DNA from: DATFYI01 sp035315125
Lineage (GTDB): Bacteria; Chloroflexota; Anaerolineae; Anaerolineales; Anaerolineaceae
Length of the DNA stretch: 10,817 nucleotides
NCBI GenBank assembly: GCA_035315125.1
Contig: DATFYI010000049.1
Span: 1-10,817, forward strand
Reading direction: 5' to 3'
The position numbers were made by a program, and so were the translations under genes. The notes under the pieces are model-generated. The model worked only from the letters and a program-made list of their open reading frames with translations. It searched no databases and was not told the DNA's origin. Positions 1 to 5,955 of the stretch are shown one piece after another (position 1 is the stretch's first letter; every line of letters starts with the position of its first letter).

Positions 1-81
1 CTGCGTGTTGAAATTCTAAATAAAGATGTTGCCCCAGACTCTCAAACGAATATTCACGTTCGGGAGTTTCACTGGAAATAA
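1..81 (+). CDS. Probable C-terminal end of a truncated upstream gene
   Basis: The first plus-strand frame is open from the left edge to a TAA at 79-81 and gives 26 residues ending in VREFHWK. The other two plus frames stop within the first 20 bases. The peptide has a plausible mix of charged and hydrophobic residues, so it could be the tail of a gene that begins outside the window. It is too short to assign a family. An open run of this length could also arise by chance, so confidence is low. Confidence 0.35.
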   Translation: MRVEILNKDVAPDSQTNIHVREFHWK

Positions 82-198
82 GAAAAAAACAGAAGCTAAA
101 GTGCAAGACTCTCTGCTTCCACAACGCAAAACACACCTCAGGATTTAATTTGATTACATCAGCCAACTCCCCGCGCTTATTATGAAATCATGCAAGCG

Positions 199-236
199 TT
201 CCCCGCAGGATAGGTCGTGCAAAGATACCTGGGGAA
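199..236. repeat. Imperfect inverted repeat downstream of the CYTH gene
   Basis: TTCCCCGCAGG (199-209) faces CCTGGGGAA (228-236) across an 18-nt loop. It forms a 9-bp stem with a 2-nt bulge. It lies about 40 nt past the stop codon of the minus-strand CYTH gene, so it may end that operon's transcript or protect its 3' end. No T-run follows on either strand, so a classical intrinsic terminator is not supported. The rest of 82-275 shows no gene or other clear signal. Confidence 0.3.
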
Positions 237-275
237 TCAACTATATTTTACGGTCTATCAACGGTAGCCGCTTGA

Positions 276-884
276 TTACAAATCCGCCGCTGTCAGTTCC
301 AAATCTTCGCCGGTAAAGCGCTGCCCAGACAGCTCATCGAAGGTCAGATTTCGGGCAGTCAGGCCAAGTTTTTGTTTAACACGATCGAATAAGCCCAAAT
401 AACTCATCAGGCTGCGCGCTTCCCAATTCAAACCCAACTGTCCGGCTGCAGCCCGGATTGTTTCGGCATCCGGCCCTTCGATCTCGGCAAAATTCCCAAA
501 TGGCATCTCGTCCAGCGTAATCATGGTCCCTGAAAGCTGGTAAGTGGTGCGGTATTTATCATAAGAGATACTTACGATATAGCCCAGCGCCTCCAGAAAA
601 CGGCGCGCTTCGCCGAAATCGCTCACCTCAAACTCGATCTCTTTCCGATCACTCACTTCCTCGCCAACGGCGGCCGGACCTTTGAAAGTAAGGTGGTAGG
701 CCTGGTCCTGACGCAGGCGCAGCACCTGGTGGGCGGCGGTCAAAGACCCATCGAGTGTATCGAAACGAAGGTTTAATTCATGCTGGCGGGCGTGTTGGAG
801 CCTTGCACCGGCAGCAATCAGCCGTTTTTCCAGTCCGTGTAAATCCGACAGGTAAAACTTGACTTCAAGCTCTGTATCATTCAT
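276..884 (-). CDS. CYTH-domain protein (class IV adenylate cyclase / triphosphatase family)
   Basis: This 202-aa protein has the CYTH fold, a tunnel-shaped beta barrel that binds triphosphate compounds through metal ions. The signature ExExK sits at the N-terminus (E5, E7, K9). Further expected charged positions are R56 and R58 in LRLR, K68 in TFKG, K81/E82/E84/E86 in KEIEFE, K110 and R112, and the DEMPFGNFAEIEG block (124-137) with E134 and E136. Family members include CyaB-type adenylate cyclases, thiamine triphosphatases and inorganic triphosphatases. The substrate cannot be decided from sequence alone. The ATG at 884 was chosen because ExExK then falls at residues 5-9 as in the family; the same frame upstream runs through another gene. 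This ATG overlaps the stop of the upstream membrane-protein gene by 4 bp (ATGA), which implies translational coupling. A GAGGG-like ribosome site lies just before it. The last 40 or so residues extend beyond the core domain and are unassigned. Confidence 0.88.
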   Translation of the reverse strand: MNDTELEVKFYLSDLHGLEKRLIAAGARLQHARQHELNLRFDTLDGSLTAAHQVLRLRQDQAYHLTFKGPAAVGEEVSDRKEIEFEVSDFGEARRFLEALGYIVSISYDKYRTTYQLSGTMITLDEMPFGNFAEIEGPDAETIRAAAGQLGLNWEARSLMSYLGLFDRVKQKLGLTARNLTFDELSGQRFTGEDLELTAADL

Positions 885-1312
885 TTGATTGCCCTCTTTA
901 GGGTTTCCGATACCCCAAATGTATAAATCAATCCAGCGATCGTCAGGCCGATGGCAAAGTAAGCATTGGTCTGGCTGGCGGCAGTACGATCGAACGCCAG
1001 CCGGTTGAGCCAATAGCTGGCGGCAAACACCAGCGCGCTGGCCTCTGTAAAAATGACCGACCAGGACAAACAATACCAAAGACTGAAGGCTGCACTAAGA
1101 CCTAACACTCCCCACAATATCCCGCCCAGCGCCAGGTAAAGCGGTCCAGGATGGATACCCAACTGCTGCAAGAAATCCCAATTGGATATGGCCTGTTGCA
1201 GACGCAGCCAGCCAAAAAGCGAAATAAGTAGCATAACAACCGTCAGAAATTTCAAGCTTAAGCTACGTTTTGGACGGAAATGAGAGCTTTGCGATTTGGA
1301 TAATTGATCCAT
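881..1312 (-). CDS. Small four-helix membrane protein, unknown function
   Basis: I do not recognise this 143-aa protein. Its N-terminus (about 1-20) is polar and basic (HFRPKRS). It is followed by four likely membrane segments at roughly 21-37, 57-79, 82-104 and 117-134, and it ends in a short basic tail (LKRAIK). The basic start and even number of helices suggest both ends are cytoplasmic. It is the first gene of a minus-strand pair: its TGA overlaps the ATG of the CYTH gene by 4 bp, so the two are very likely co-translated. The start at 1312 lies only 7 nt after a TATAAT, so its transcript may have almost no leader. No enzyme motif is visible. A membrane partner for the CYTH enzyme is a possible role, inferred only from the coupling. 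Confidence 0.75.
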   Translation of the reverse strand: MDQLSKSQSSHFRPKRSLSLKFLTVVMLLISLFGWLRLQQAISNWDFLQQLGIHPGPLYLALGGILWGVLGLSAAFSLWYCLSWSVIFTEASALVFAASYWLNRLAFDRTAASQTNAYFAIGLTIAGLIYTFGVSETLKRAIK

Positions 1313-1319
1313 TAGAACG

Positions 1320-1328
1320 ATTATAGCA
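1320..1328 (-). promoter_or_regulatory. Extended -10 promoter of the membrane protein/CYTH operon
   Basis: On the minus strand TGCTATAAT occupies 1328-1320. It is a perfect extended -10 (TGn plus TATAAT). No good -35 is seen at the usual distance, which an extended -10 can tolerate. The ATG at 1312 follows after 7 nt, so transcription should start at or next to the start codon and give a near-leaderless mRNA. Confidence 0.6.
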
Positions 1329-1384
1329 TGCGGAACCTGTATCGGACCGAACGTGCCAGCTTCAATAAAAAAACTGCCGGGAAT

Positions 1385-1414
1385 TTCACCTCTGTTAATT
1401 GATCATGCTATAAT
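1385..1414 (+). promoter_or_regulatory. Promoter of the zinc-ribbon/SH3b - PBP cluster
   Basis: A perfect TATAAT lies at 1409-1414 with the extended TGC at 1406-1408. A weak -35 (TTCACC, 1385-1390) sits 18 bp upstream. Start of transcription near 1421 would leave a leader of about 95 nt before the ATG at 1517. That leader holds a tandem GAATTTCC duplication (1482-1497) but no gene. The element CATGCTATAAT is an exact inverted copy of the one driving the opposite operon at 1320-1330. Confidence 0.6.
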
Positions 1415-1481
1415 TACTCCATTAAGGATGAATACGCAGCCATTCAGGCAGCTTCTCCCTGGTAAAGACAGCTTACTGGTT

Positions 1482-1497
1482 GAATTTCCGAATTTCC
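1482..1497 (+). repeat. Tandem octamer GAATTTCC x2
   Basis: Two perfect adjacent copies of GAATTTCC lie in the leader, ending just before the GGAG (1502-1505) that serves the start at 1517. It could be a regulator or RNA-binding site. It could equally be a chance duplication. Confidence 0.4.
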
Positions 1498-1516
1498 CCT
1501 CGGAGTGAAGTTATTT

Positions 1517-2386
1517 ATGTCCCTTTATACCTGCGGACGTTGTGGAAAAGTAGTGGACAAATCGTCCCGGGTCTGCCCACACTGCGGTGCACGTCTGGGT
1601 AATATTAAATGTAAAAACTGCGGTTTCAGCGGTTCCGAAGAAGATTTTATCGGAGACCGCTGCCCCCGTTGTAATACTTCCATTAATAATGTGCGCGGCC
1701 TTCAGCGCTGTAAGGTGTGTGGTCGACAATTTTCCAGCAATGAATGGGCCTGTCCATTCTGCGGCGCGGTCGTCTGGCAACGCATCGGCTTTATGGTTGG
1801 CATAACCGTCATCTCTGTTGCAGCCGCGTTATTGGTATTACCCTTTCCTTCGCTTATCGCTTGGCTGGTGATCGGGGTTGGCGCGGTTTCCCTTTTTATC
1901 GCGGCCGGCGGTCTCGGATCAGCGTTGGATATCCGCAGATCCTATCTGTTTGCTATTTCTTTTCTGATGATTGCCGGGTTGGTCTTGACTGGCATGGCAA
2001 TGCACAAAAAAGGCTATTATTTACATGTCTTCCCAGAAACCCCTACCCCGATTCCAAGCGTGACGCCGACTCCCTCACCTACGATCACGCTTACACCTAC
2101 GCCGGCACCGCCTGCCAGTCCTACCCCAATCATCACTCCCACGCCATCCGGCCAGGCGACGGTGCAGCGCATTCAGATCAATGTTCGCCTGGGACCCAGC
2201 ACAGATGATAATGTGGTCTCTTTCTTGAATATGCACGACCAGGTGGCCGTACTCGGCCGCAGCGCGGATGGAGACTGGTTGTTGATTGAAACACCGCAAG
2301 GCACCACCGGTTGGATCTCGGCCCCGCTGGTGACGATTGATCACACACTCGATAAAATACCGGTGGTGACGCCGGAAAGCCCGTAA
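1517..2386 (+). CDS. Zinc-ribbon / three-helix membrane / SH3b domain protein
   Basis: This 289-aa protein appears built to span the membrane. The N-terminal 90 residues hold three four-cysteine zinc ribbons: C6/C9 with C20/C23, C32/C35 with C49/C52, and C65/C68 with C79/C82. All are intact CxxC pairs. Three hydrophobic segments follow (about 91-111, 113-134, 143-162). A low-complexity Thr/Pro linker (about 173-211) comes next. A bacterial SH3 domain (about 214-275) contains the typical NVRLGPS and WLLIE...GTTGWI blocks. SH3b domains usually bind peptidoglycan or surface polymers. With three helices the zinc ribbons would be cytoplasmic and the SH3b domain outside. The ATG at 1517 is preferred over the in-frame GTG at 1505 because GGAG (1502-1505) precedes it by 11 nt, while the GTG has no upstream purine-rich site. 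The PBP gene follows on the same strand. A cytosol-to-wall linker or sensor role is inferred; no family name is assigned. Confidence 0.85.
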   Translation: MSLYTCGRCGKVVDKSSRVCPHCGARLGNIKCKNCGFSGSEEDFIGDRCPRCNTSINNVRGLQRCKVCGRQFSSNEWACPFCGAVVWQRIGFMVGITVISVAAALLVLPFPSLIAWLVIGVGAVSLFIAAGGLGSALDIRRSYLFAISFLMIAGLVLTGMAMHKKGYYLHVFPETPTPIPSVTPTPSPTITLTPTPAPPASPTPIITPTPSGQATVQRIQINVRLGPSTDDNVVSFLNMHDQVAVLGRSADGDWLLIETPQGTTGWISAPLVTIDHTLDKIPVVTPESP

Positions 2387-2394
2387 ATTCACAG

Positions 2395-2450
2395 TCCCTC
2401 ACCCCAAACCTCAGCCTGCGGCATGCTGCGCGATCCCGAGGGGAGAGGGA
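2395..2450. repeat. REP-like hairpin element between the SH3b and PBP genes
   Basis: TCCCTCACCCC (2395-2405) and GGGGAGAGGGA (2440-2450) are complementary at 10 of 11 positions. Inside the loop, 2417-2430 is a near-palindrome centred on GCATGC. The CCCTCACCCC...GGGGAGAGGG pattern resembles dispersed intergenic repeats that I recall from several bacterial phyla, but copy number cannot be checked here. In the mRNA it would form a strong structure just ahead of the PBP ribosome site. It could lower or separate PBP expression within the operon. No T-run follows, so it is not a typical terminator. Confidence 0.6.
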
Positions 2451-2452
2451 GC

Positions 2453-2459
2453 AGGAGGG
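2453..2459 (+). promoter_or_regulatory. AGGAGGG ribosome-binding sequence with odd spacing
   Basis: A perfect Shine-Dalgarno core sits 17 nt before the ATG at 2477, farther than usual. It directly abuts an out-of-frame ATG at 2460, which opens a 15-codon frame ending at 2507, inside the PBP gene. Either the PBP start uses this site at long range or the short frame is a coupled leader. The true arrangement is uncertain. Confidence 0.4.
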
Positions 2460-2476
2460 ATGATACAAGAACCACT

Positions 2477-4978
2477 ATGTCCATGCTCAGACGTCATTGG
2501 AAGCTGATTTTACCTGTCGCATTAATTCTAAGTGCGGCGATATTTATCTATTTTTATCTCATTCAGGGGTTGCCATCGCTCGATACGCTGCCGGAGAGGC
2601 TGGTTACACCCAGCGTGCAGATTACTGATCGCAACGGTCGCACCCTGTATGAGCTTTTAGGTAACGATAGCGGCCGCCATACCGTCCTCAGCCTTAACCA
2701 AATACCGCTGGCATTGCAGCAAGCCACGATTGCCACGGAAGATGCCAGCTTTTACAGCAACCCCGGCGTTGACCTGGGCGGTATCCTGCGAGCTTTGTGG
2801 ATCGACTTGCGTGGCGGGCAAATCCTGTCAGGCGGTAGCACCATCACCCAGCAAGTCGCTCGTAACTTACTGCTCAACGGCAGCCAGGGCACTGACCGCA
2901 GTCTGCGCCGTAAACTGCGTGAGAGTTTGTTGGCCTGGGAACTGACGCGCCGGCTCAATAAGGATGATATTCTGGCCCTGTACCTGAACCAGACCTATTA
3001 CGGCGGCCTGGCTTATGGGGTGGACGCCGCCTCGCAGACTTTTTTTGGGACGCAACCCGCTGATTTGGATCTGGCCGAGTGCGCCCTGCTGGCCGGTTTG
3101 CCGCAGGCGCCCGGACTGTATAATCCATTCGATGATCTGGCCGCAGCCCAAAAACGCCAGGATGTCGTGCTGACTTTGATGGAAAAGAACGGCTACATCA
3201 GCGCTCAACAACACAGCCTGGCAAAAGAAGAACCCCTGGTTTTGAGCAAAAACCCTTACCCCATCGAAGCGCCCCATTTCGTAATGATGGTGCGCGCTCA
3301 ACTGGACCAGATCCTGACACAAGATCAGATTTACCAGCACGGCGGGCTGATCGTGCGAACAACACTGGATCTGGATTGGCAACACCAGGCCGAAGCGGCC
3401 GTCAAGCAGCAGCTCTGCGACCTGCAAATCCAGGGCCAACAGGCCCTCAGCTACAACGTCAACGATGCTGCCCTGGTGGCGCTCGATCCACGTACCGGCC
3501 AGATTCTGGCCATGGTTGGCAGCCCGGACTTTTTTAGCAGCCAGAATAGCGGCGCGGTCAATATGGCCACCACTCCCCGCCAGCCCGGTTCAGCCCTCAA
3601 GCCGCTCATTTATGCTACCGCCTTCGACCCGACCCGCCCGAACCCCTGGACGCCTGCTACCATGATCCTGGATGTGACCACCAGTTTTGTCACGCATGAC
3701 GGTCAGGCCTACATCCCCGCCAATTATGACAACCTGGAGCATGGCCCGGTGCTGGCTCGTACCGCTTTGGCTTCCTCACTCAACATCCCCGCCGTAAAGA
3801 CGCTCAATTATATTGGCCTGAAAACCCTCTTTAATACCGCCAACCGGATGGGCATCACCACACTGCAGAACCCGGAAAACTATGATCTTTCGCTGGCGTT
3901 GGGCGGGGGAGAAGTCAGCCTGCTGCAGTTAACTTCGGCCTATAGCGATTTTGCTACCGGCGGTATCCGCCACGACCCGTATGCCATCCTGGATATCCAC
4001 GACCCACAGGGCAAGCTGGTTTATCAGGCCAACCCGCCCGCCGGTGTACGCGTGCTGGATGAAAGGGTGGCCTGGCTGATCAGCGATATCCTGTCGGATG
4101 ATTCGGCCAGGGCAGTCGGTTTTGGGCGCAACAGCGCTCTAAACGTCGGCTTTCCAGCGGCCGTCAAAACAGGCACCACAAGCAACTTTACCGATAACTG
4201 GACGATTGGGTACACTCCCAATCTGGTGGTGGGCGTTTGGGCCGGTAATGCCAATCACCAGGGCATGCGCAATGTCAATGGCCTGACCGGGGCCGGACCA
4301 ATCTGGCACCAGTTCATCCGCTCGGTATTGACCGGCCAGCCTGAGACGCCCTTTGTACAACCACCCGGTCTGGTCCAGGTAAATATCTGTGCGCTTTCGG
4401 GGCTGCTGCCTACGCCGGCCTGCCCTTACCGCCGCCTGGAATGGTTCATCGACGGCACCCAGCCCAGCCAATATGATACCACCTATCATCCGGTGGTGAT
4501 CGACAGCGCCACCGGCCGGTTGGCGGATGACAGCACTCCGCCGGAGCGCCGTTCGAATGAATTGGCTTACGACCTGCCGCCACAAGCCGCTAATTGGGCC
4601 CACAGCAACCACCTGTTACTTTTGAGCGATCTGATTGGGAATTCTCCCGTGCAGCCCGGCGGATCTACTGACAATTTAACAACCGGGATAAATGCTCAAA
4701 GTCCACTCAGCATTCTGAGCCCGGCCGACCGTTCCATCTATATGCTTGCGCCCGGATTTGATGCCAGCGCTCAGTCGATGCAGATGCAAGTCGCTGCCGC
4801 CGATGGTCTCAGACAGGTCAGCCTGTGGTTGGACGGCAAGCTGCTGACCCATTTCAACGCTGAGCCCTACCAGTTCCTCTGGCAACTATCCGTAGGAAGT
4901 CATGAATTATGGGCTACAGCGCTCAGTGCAGATGGAAGCAAGCTCGCATCCGCCCACGTGCATTTTGAGGTCAAGTGA
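2477..4978 (+). CDS. Bifunctional class A penicillin-binding protein, PBP1C-like C-terminus
   Basis: This enzyme polymerises lipid II glycan chains and cross-links their peptides on the outer face of the membrane. From the ATG at 2477 it has 833 residues: a short basic tail, one membrane anchor (about 10-30), a GT51 transglycosylase and a transpeptidase. GT51 motifs visible are EDASFYSNPG with E88, GGSTITQQ (119-126), and RKLRESLLAWE with E149. Transpeptidase motifs are SALK (S372, K375), SLN (434-436) and KTGTT (564-568). A beta-rich C-terminal domain (about 740-833) resembles the BiPBP_C domain of PBP1C. The GT51 motif EDxxFxxHxG has Asn in place of His. The in-frame ATG at 2423 would add 18 charged residues encoded by the hairpin element and has no ribosome site, so 2477 (or 2483) is preferred. 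The gene follows the SH3b gene in the same direction, probably as one operon. A frameshift is not evident. Confidence 0.93.
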   Translation: MSMLRRHWKLILPVALILSAAIFIYFYLIQGLPSLDTLPERLVTPSVQITDRNGRTLYELLGNDSGRHTVLSLNQIPLALQQATIATEDASFYSNPGVDLGGILRALWIDLRGGQILSGGSTITQQVARNLLLNGSQGTDRSLRRKLRESLLAWELTRRLNKDDILALYLNQTYYGGLAYGVDAASQTFFGTQPADLDLAECALLAGLPQAPGLYNPFDDLAAAQKRQDVVLTLMEKNGYISAQQHSLAKEEPLVLSKNPYPIEAPHFVMMVRAQLDQILTQDQIYQHGGLIVRTTLDLDWQHQAEAAVKQQLCDLQIQGQQALSYNVNDAALVALDPRTGQILAMVGSPDFFSSQNSGAVNMATTPRQPGSALKPLIYATAFDPTRPNPWTPATMILDVTTSFVTHDGQAYIPANYDNLEHGPVLARTALASSLNIPAVKTLNYIGLKTLFNTANRMGITTLQNPENYDLSLALGGGEVSLLQLTSAYSDFATGGIRHDPYAILDIHDPQGKLVYQANPPAGVRVLDERVAWLISDILSDDSARAVGFGRNSALNVGFPAAVKTGTTSNFTDNWTIGYTPNLVVGVWAGNANHQGMRNVNGLTGAGPIWHQFIRSVLTGQPETPFVQPPGLVQVNICALSGLLPTPACPYRRLEWFIDGTQPSQYDTTYHPVVIDSATGRLADDSTPPERRSNELAYDLPPQAANWAHSNHLLLLSDLIGNSPVQPGGSTDNLTTGINAQSPLSILSPADRSIYMLAPGFDASAQSMQMQVAAADGLRQVSLWLDGKLLTHFNAEPYQFLWQLSVGSHELWATALSADGSKLASAHVHFEVK

Positions 4979-4995
4979 GTTATTATTTAGGGCTT

Positions 4996-5580
4996 CTACC
5001 CTGACAAGTCTGCGTCTTTTACAGCTCGTTCCAATAAATCTTGAATACTCAATTCCACAGCCCATTTGTGCAAATAGTCAAAATCTAGACCTTCGGATTG
5101 GATCTCTAATACTCCCAGGATATCACGCCATTGCCGATCGGAAACTTCCCCACCCATCCGAAACCATTCCAACTTTGCCAAAATGATATCTTCTGCACTC
5201 GAAAAATATGCCTGCTCTGTTTGTGAATCTCCAATATTTTGAAGGATACGCCGCTGCATTTGATTAAGATCAAAGGGCCGATTTTTCAGAATAAAAACAT
5301 CCACTTTGAACATAGTATCCATGTGGATGAGATTAAAACTCCTGTTGTAAATAATGGCATCCATTATCGTTTCTAGATCAATATAAAATTGATCCTTTAA
5401 CATTTCATAAAACGGTTGCACTTGTTCCATTCGAATATCCACTACCAGGTCTGCATCGATGGTTGAACGGACAATTCCTTGAACTGCCGATGCCATTGAG
5501 CCGCCAATCAGGTAAGGGATATTTAACTGATTGAACGCATCAATCACTTTCAATGTAACCTGGATCGGTTCAGGTAACAT
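4996..5580 (-). CDS. Minimal nucleotidyltransferase-fold protein
   Basis: This 194-aa protein has the nucleotidyltransferase core: GGS at 26-28, the DxD pair D42/D44 in STIDADLVVDI, and a third acidic residue D94 in KVDVF. A helical C-terminal part follows, with LAKLEWF (134-140) and SDRQWRDILGVLE (147-159). That pattern is typical of AbiEii/DUF6036-like stand-alone nucleotidyltransferases. Such proteins transfer a nucleotide to an RNA or protein; several are toxins or antitoxins. The target here is unknown. The start lies 6 bp past the stop of the small partner gene, and a GGTAGAG near that stop may serve as the ribosome site, so the two are co-transcribed. Two 60-base samples gave 38% and 28% GC, well below the neighbouring genes, which points to horizontal acquisition. 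The gene ends 17 bp from the end of the convergent PBP gene. All three metal-binding acids are present, so an active enzyme is likely. Confidence 0.85.
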   Translation of the reverse strand: MLPEPIQVTLKVIDAFNQLNIPYLIGGSMASAVQGIVRSTIDADLVVDIRMEQVQPFYEMLKDQFYIDLETIMDAIIYNRSFNLIHMDTMFKVDVFILKNRPFDLNQMQRRILQNIGDSQTEQAYFSSAEDIILAKLEWFRMGGEVSDRQWRDILGVLEIQSEGLDFDYLHKWAVELSIQDLLERAVKDADLSG

Positions 5581-5586
5581 TATTTT

Positions 5587-5835
5587 TTACTCTACCAGTG
5601 GACCGTAGACTTTGAGGGCCAGTTCTGGCCCAAGCAGCAGGTCTGCCAGACGCCGGCGAAGCTGCTCGGGGGTTTCGTCCGGATAGCGGGTCTTTAACCC
5701 CGCCAGCGCCAATACTCTTACGGTTTCGTTCATCTGACCAAGCAGGGCTAATTTGCGCGCTGGTGAGGCTTCACGAAGCAGCTTCAATTGAAGTTGAGTG
5801 GCTTCAGGCCGGGTATCGGAATATATTTCCATCAT
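5587..5835 (-). CDS. Small helical partner protein of the nucleotidyltransferase
   Basis: This 82-aa protein is predicted to be almost wholly helical and rich in Leu, Arg and Glu. Its blocks are SDTRPEA near the start, LLREASPARKLALLGQ, VRVLALAGLKTRYPDETPEQLRRRL (position about 38-63, shown here only in part by key residues) and LLLGPELALKVYGPL near the end. From memory, similar small proteins sit directly upstream of this nucleotidyltransferase type in Chloroflexi and Cyanobacteria. They have no established function. The frame is open to an ATG at 5853, but that stretch contains TATAAT (5847-5842), so the paired ATGs at 5835 and 5832 are better starts and match the usual MEIYSDT beginning. 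The stop is 6 bp from the nucleotidyltransferase start. A role as neutralising or adaptor partner is inferred from the pairing only. Confidence 0.75.
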   Translation of the reverse strand: MMEIYSDTRPEATQLQLKLLREASPARKLALLGQMNETVRVLALAGLKTRYPDETPEQLRRRLADLLLGPELALKVYGPLVE

Positions 5836-5841
5836 TATTTG

Positions 5842-5847
5842 ATTATA
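5842..5847 (-). promoter_or_regulatory. TATAAT -10 of the nucleotidyltransferase module
   Basis: TATAAT on the minus strand is followed by 6 nt (CAAATA) and then ATG ATG at 5835 and 5832. Transcription would start on or next to the first ATG, a leaderless arrangement. No strong -35 is visible at standard spacing. The sequence TGCTA just upstream gives a partial extended -10. Confidence 0.5.
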
Positions 5848-5881
5848 TAGCATTTAGCGGTTCAAGATACCATCCCTTGAT

Positions 5882-5910
5882 TTTACTAATCAATGCAGAT
5901 GGTCTATAAT
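5882..5910 (+). promoter_or_regulatory. Promoter of the DUF362 gene
   Basis: TTTACT (5882-5887) and a perfect TATAAT (5905-5910) are separated by 17 bp. Predicted start of transcription is near 5917, giving a leader of about 40 nt. The leader has an ATG at 5940 that opens a 9-codon frame ending at 5966, which overlaps the real start in another frame. The AAAGGG at 5943-5948 precedes the TTG start by 7 nt. Confidence 0.55.
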
Positions 5911-5955
5911 TAGCTTCGATACGCTTCTTTATCGTTCTAATGAAAGGGTACATCT

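Noticed and set aside
1505..1516. GTG start of the zinc-ribbon/SH3b gene
   Set aside because: The GGAG at 1502-1505 overlaps this GTG and so cannot serve it; the ATG at 1517 has suitable spacing.
2423..2476. Upstream ATG extension of the PBP by 18 residues
   Set aside because: The ATG sits inside a hairpin repeat, lacks a ribosome site, and would add a charged stretch untypical before a PBP membrane anchor.
2867..3439. 190-codon minus-strand frame within the PBP gene
   Set aside because: It lies opposite the conserved transglycosylase region and has no recognisable domain or ribosome site.
4986..5005. Possible terminator hairpin AGGG-CTTCTA-CCCT between the PBP and nucleotidyltransferase genes
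   Set aside because: The stem is only 4 bp and no T-run follows on either strand.
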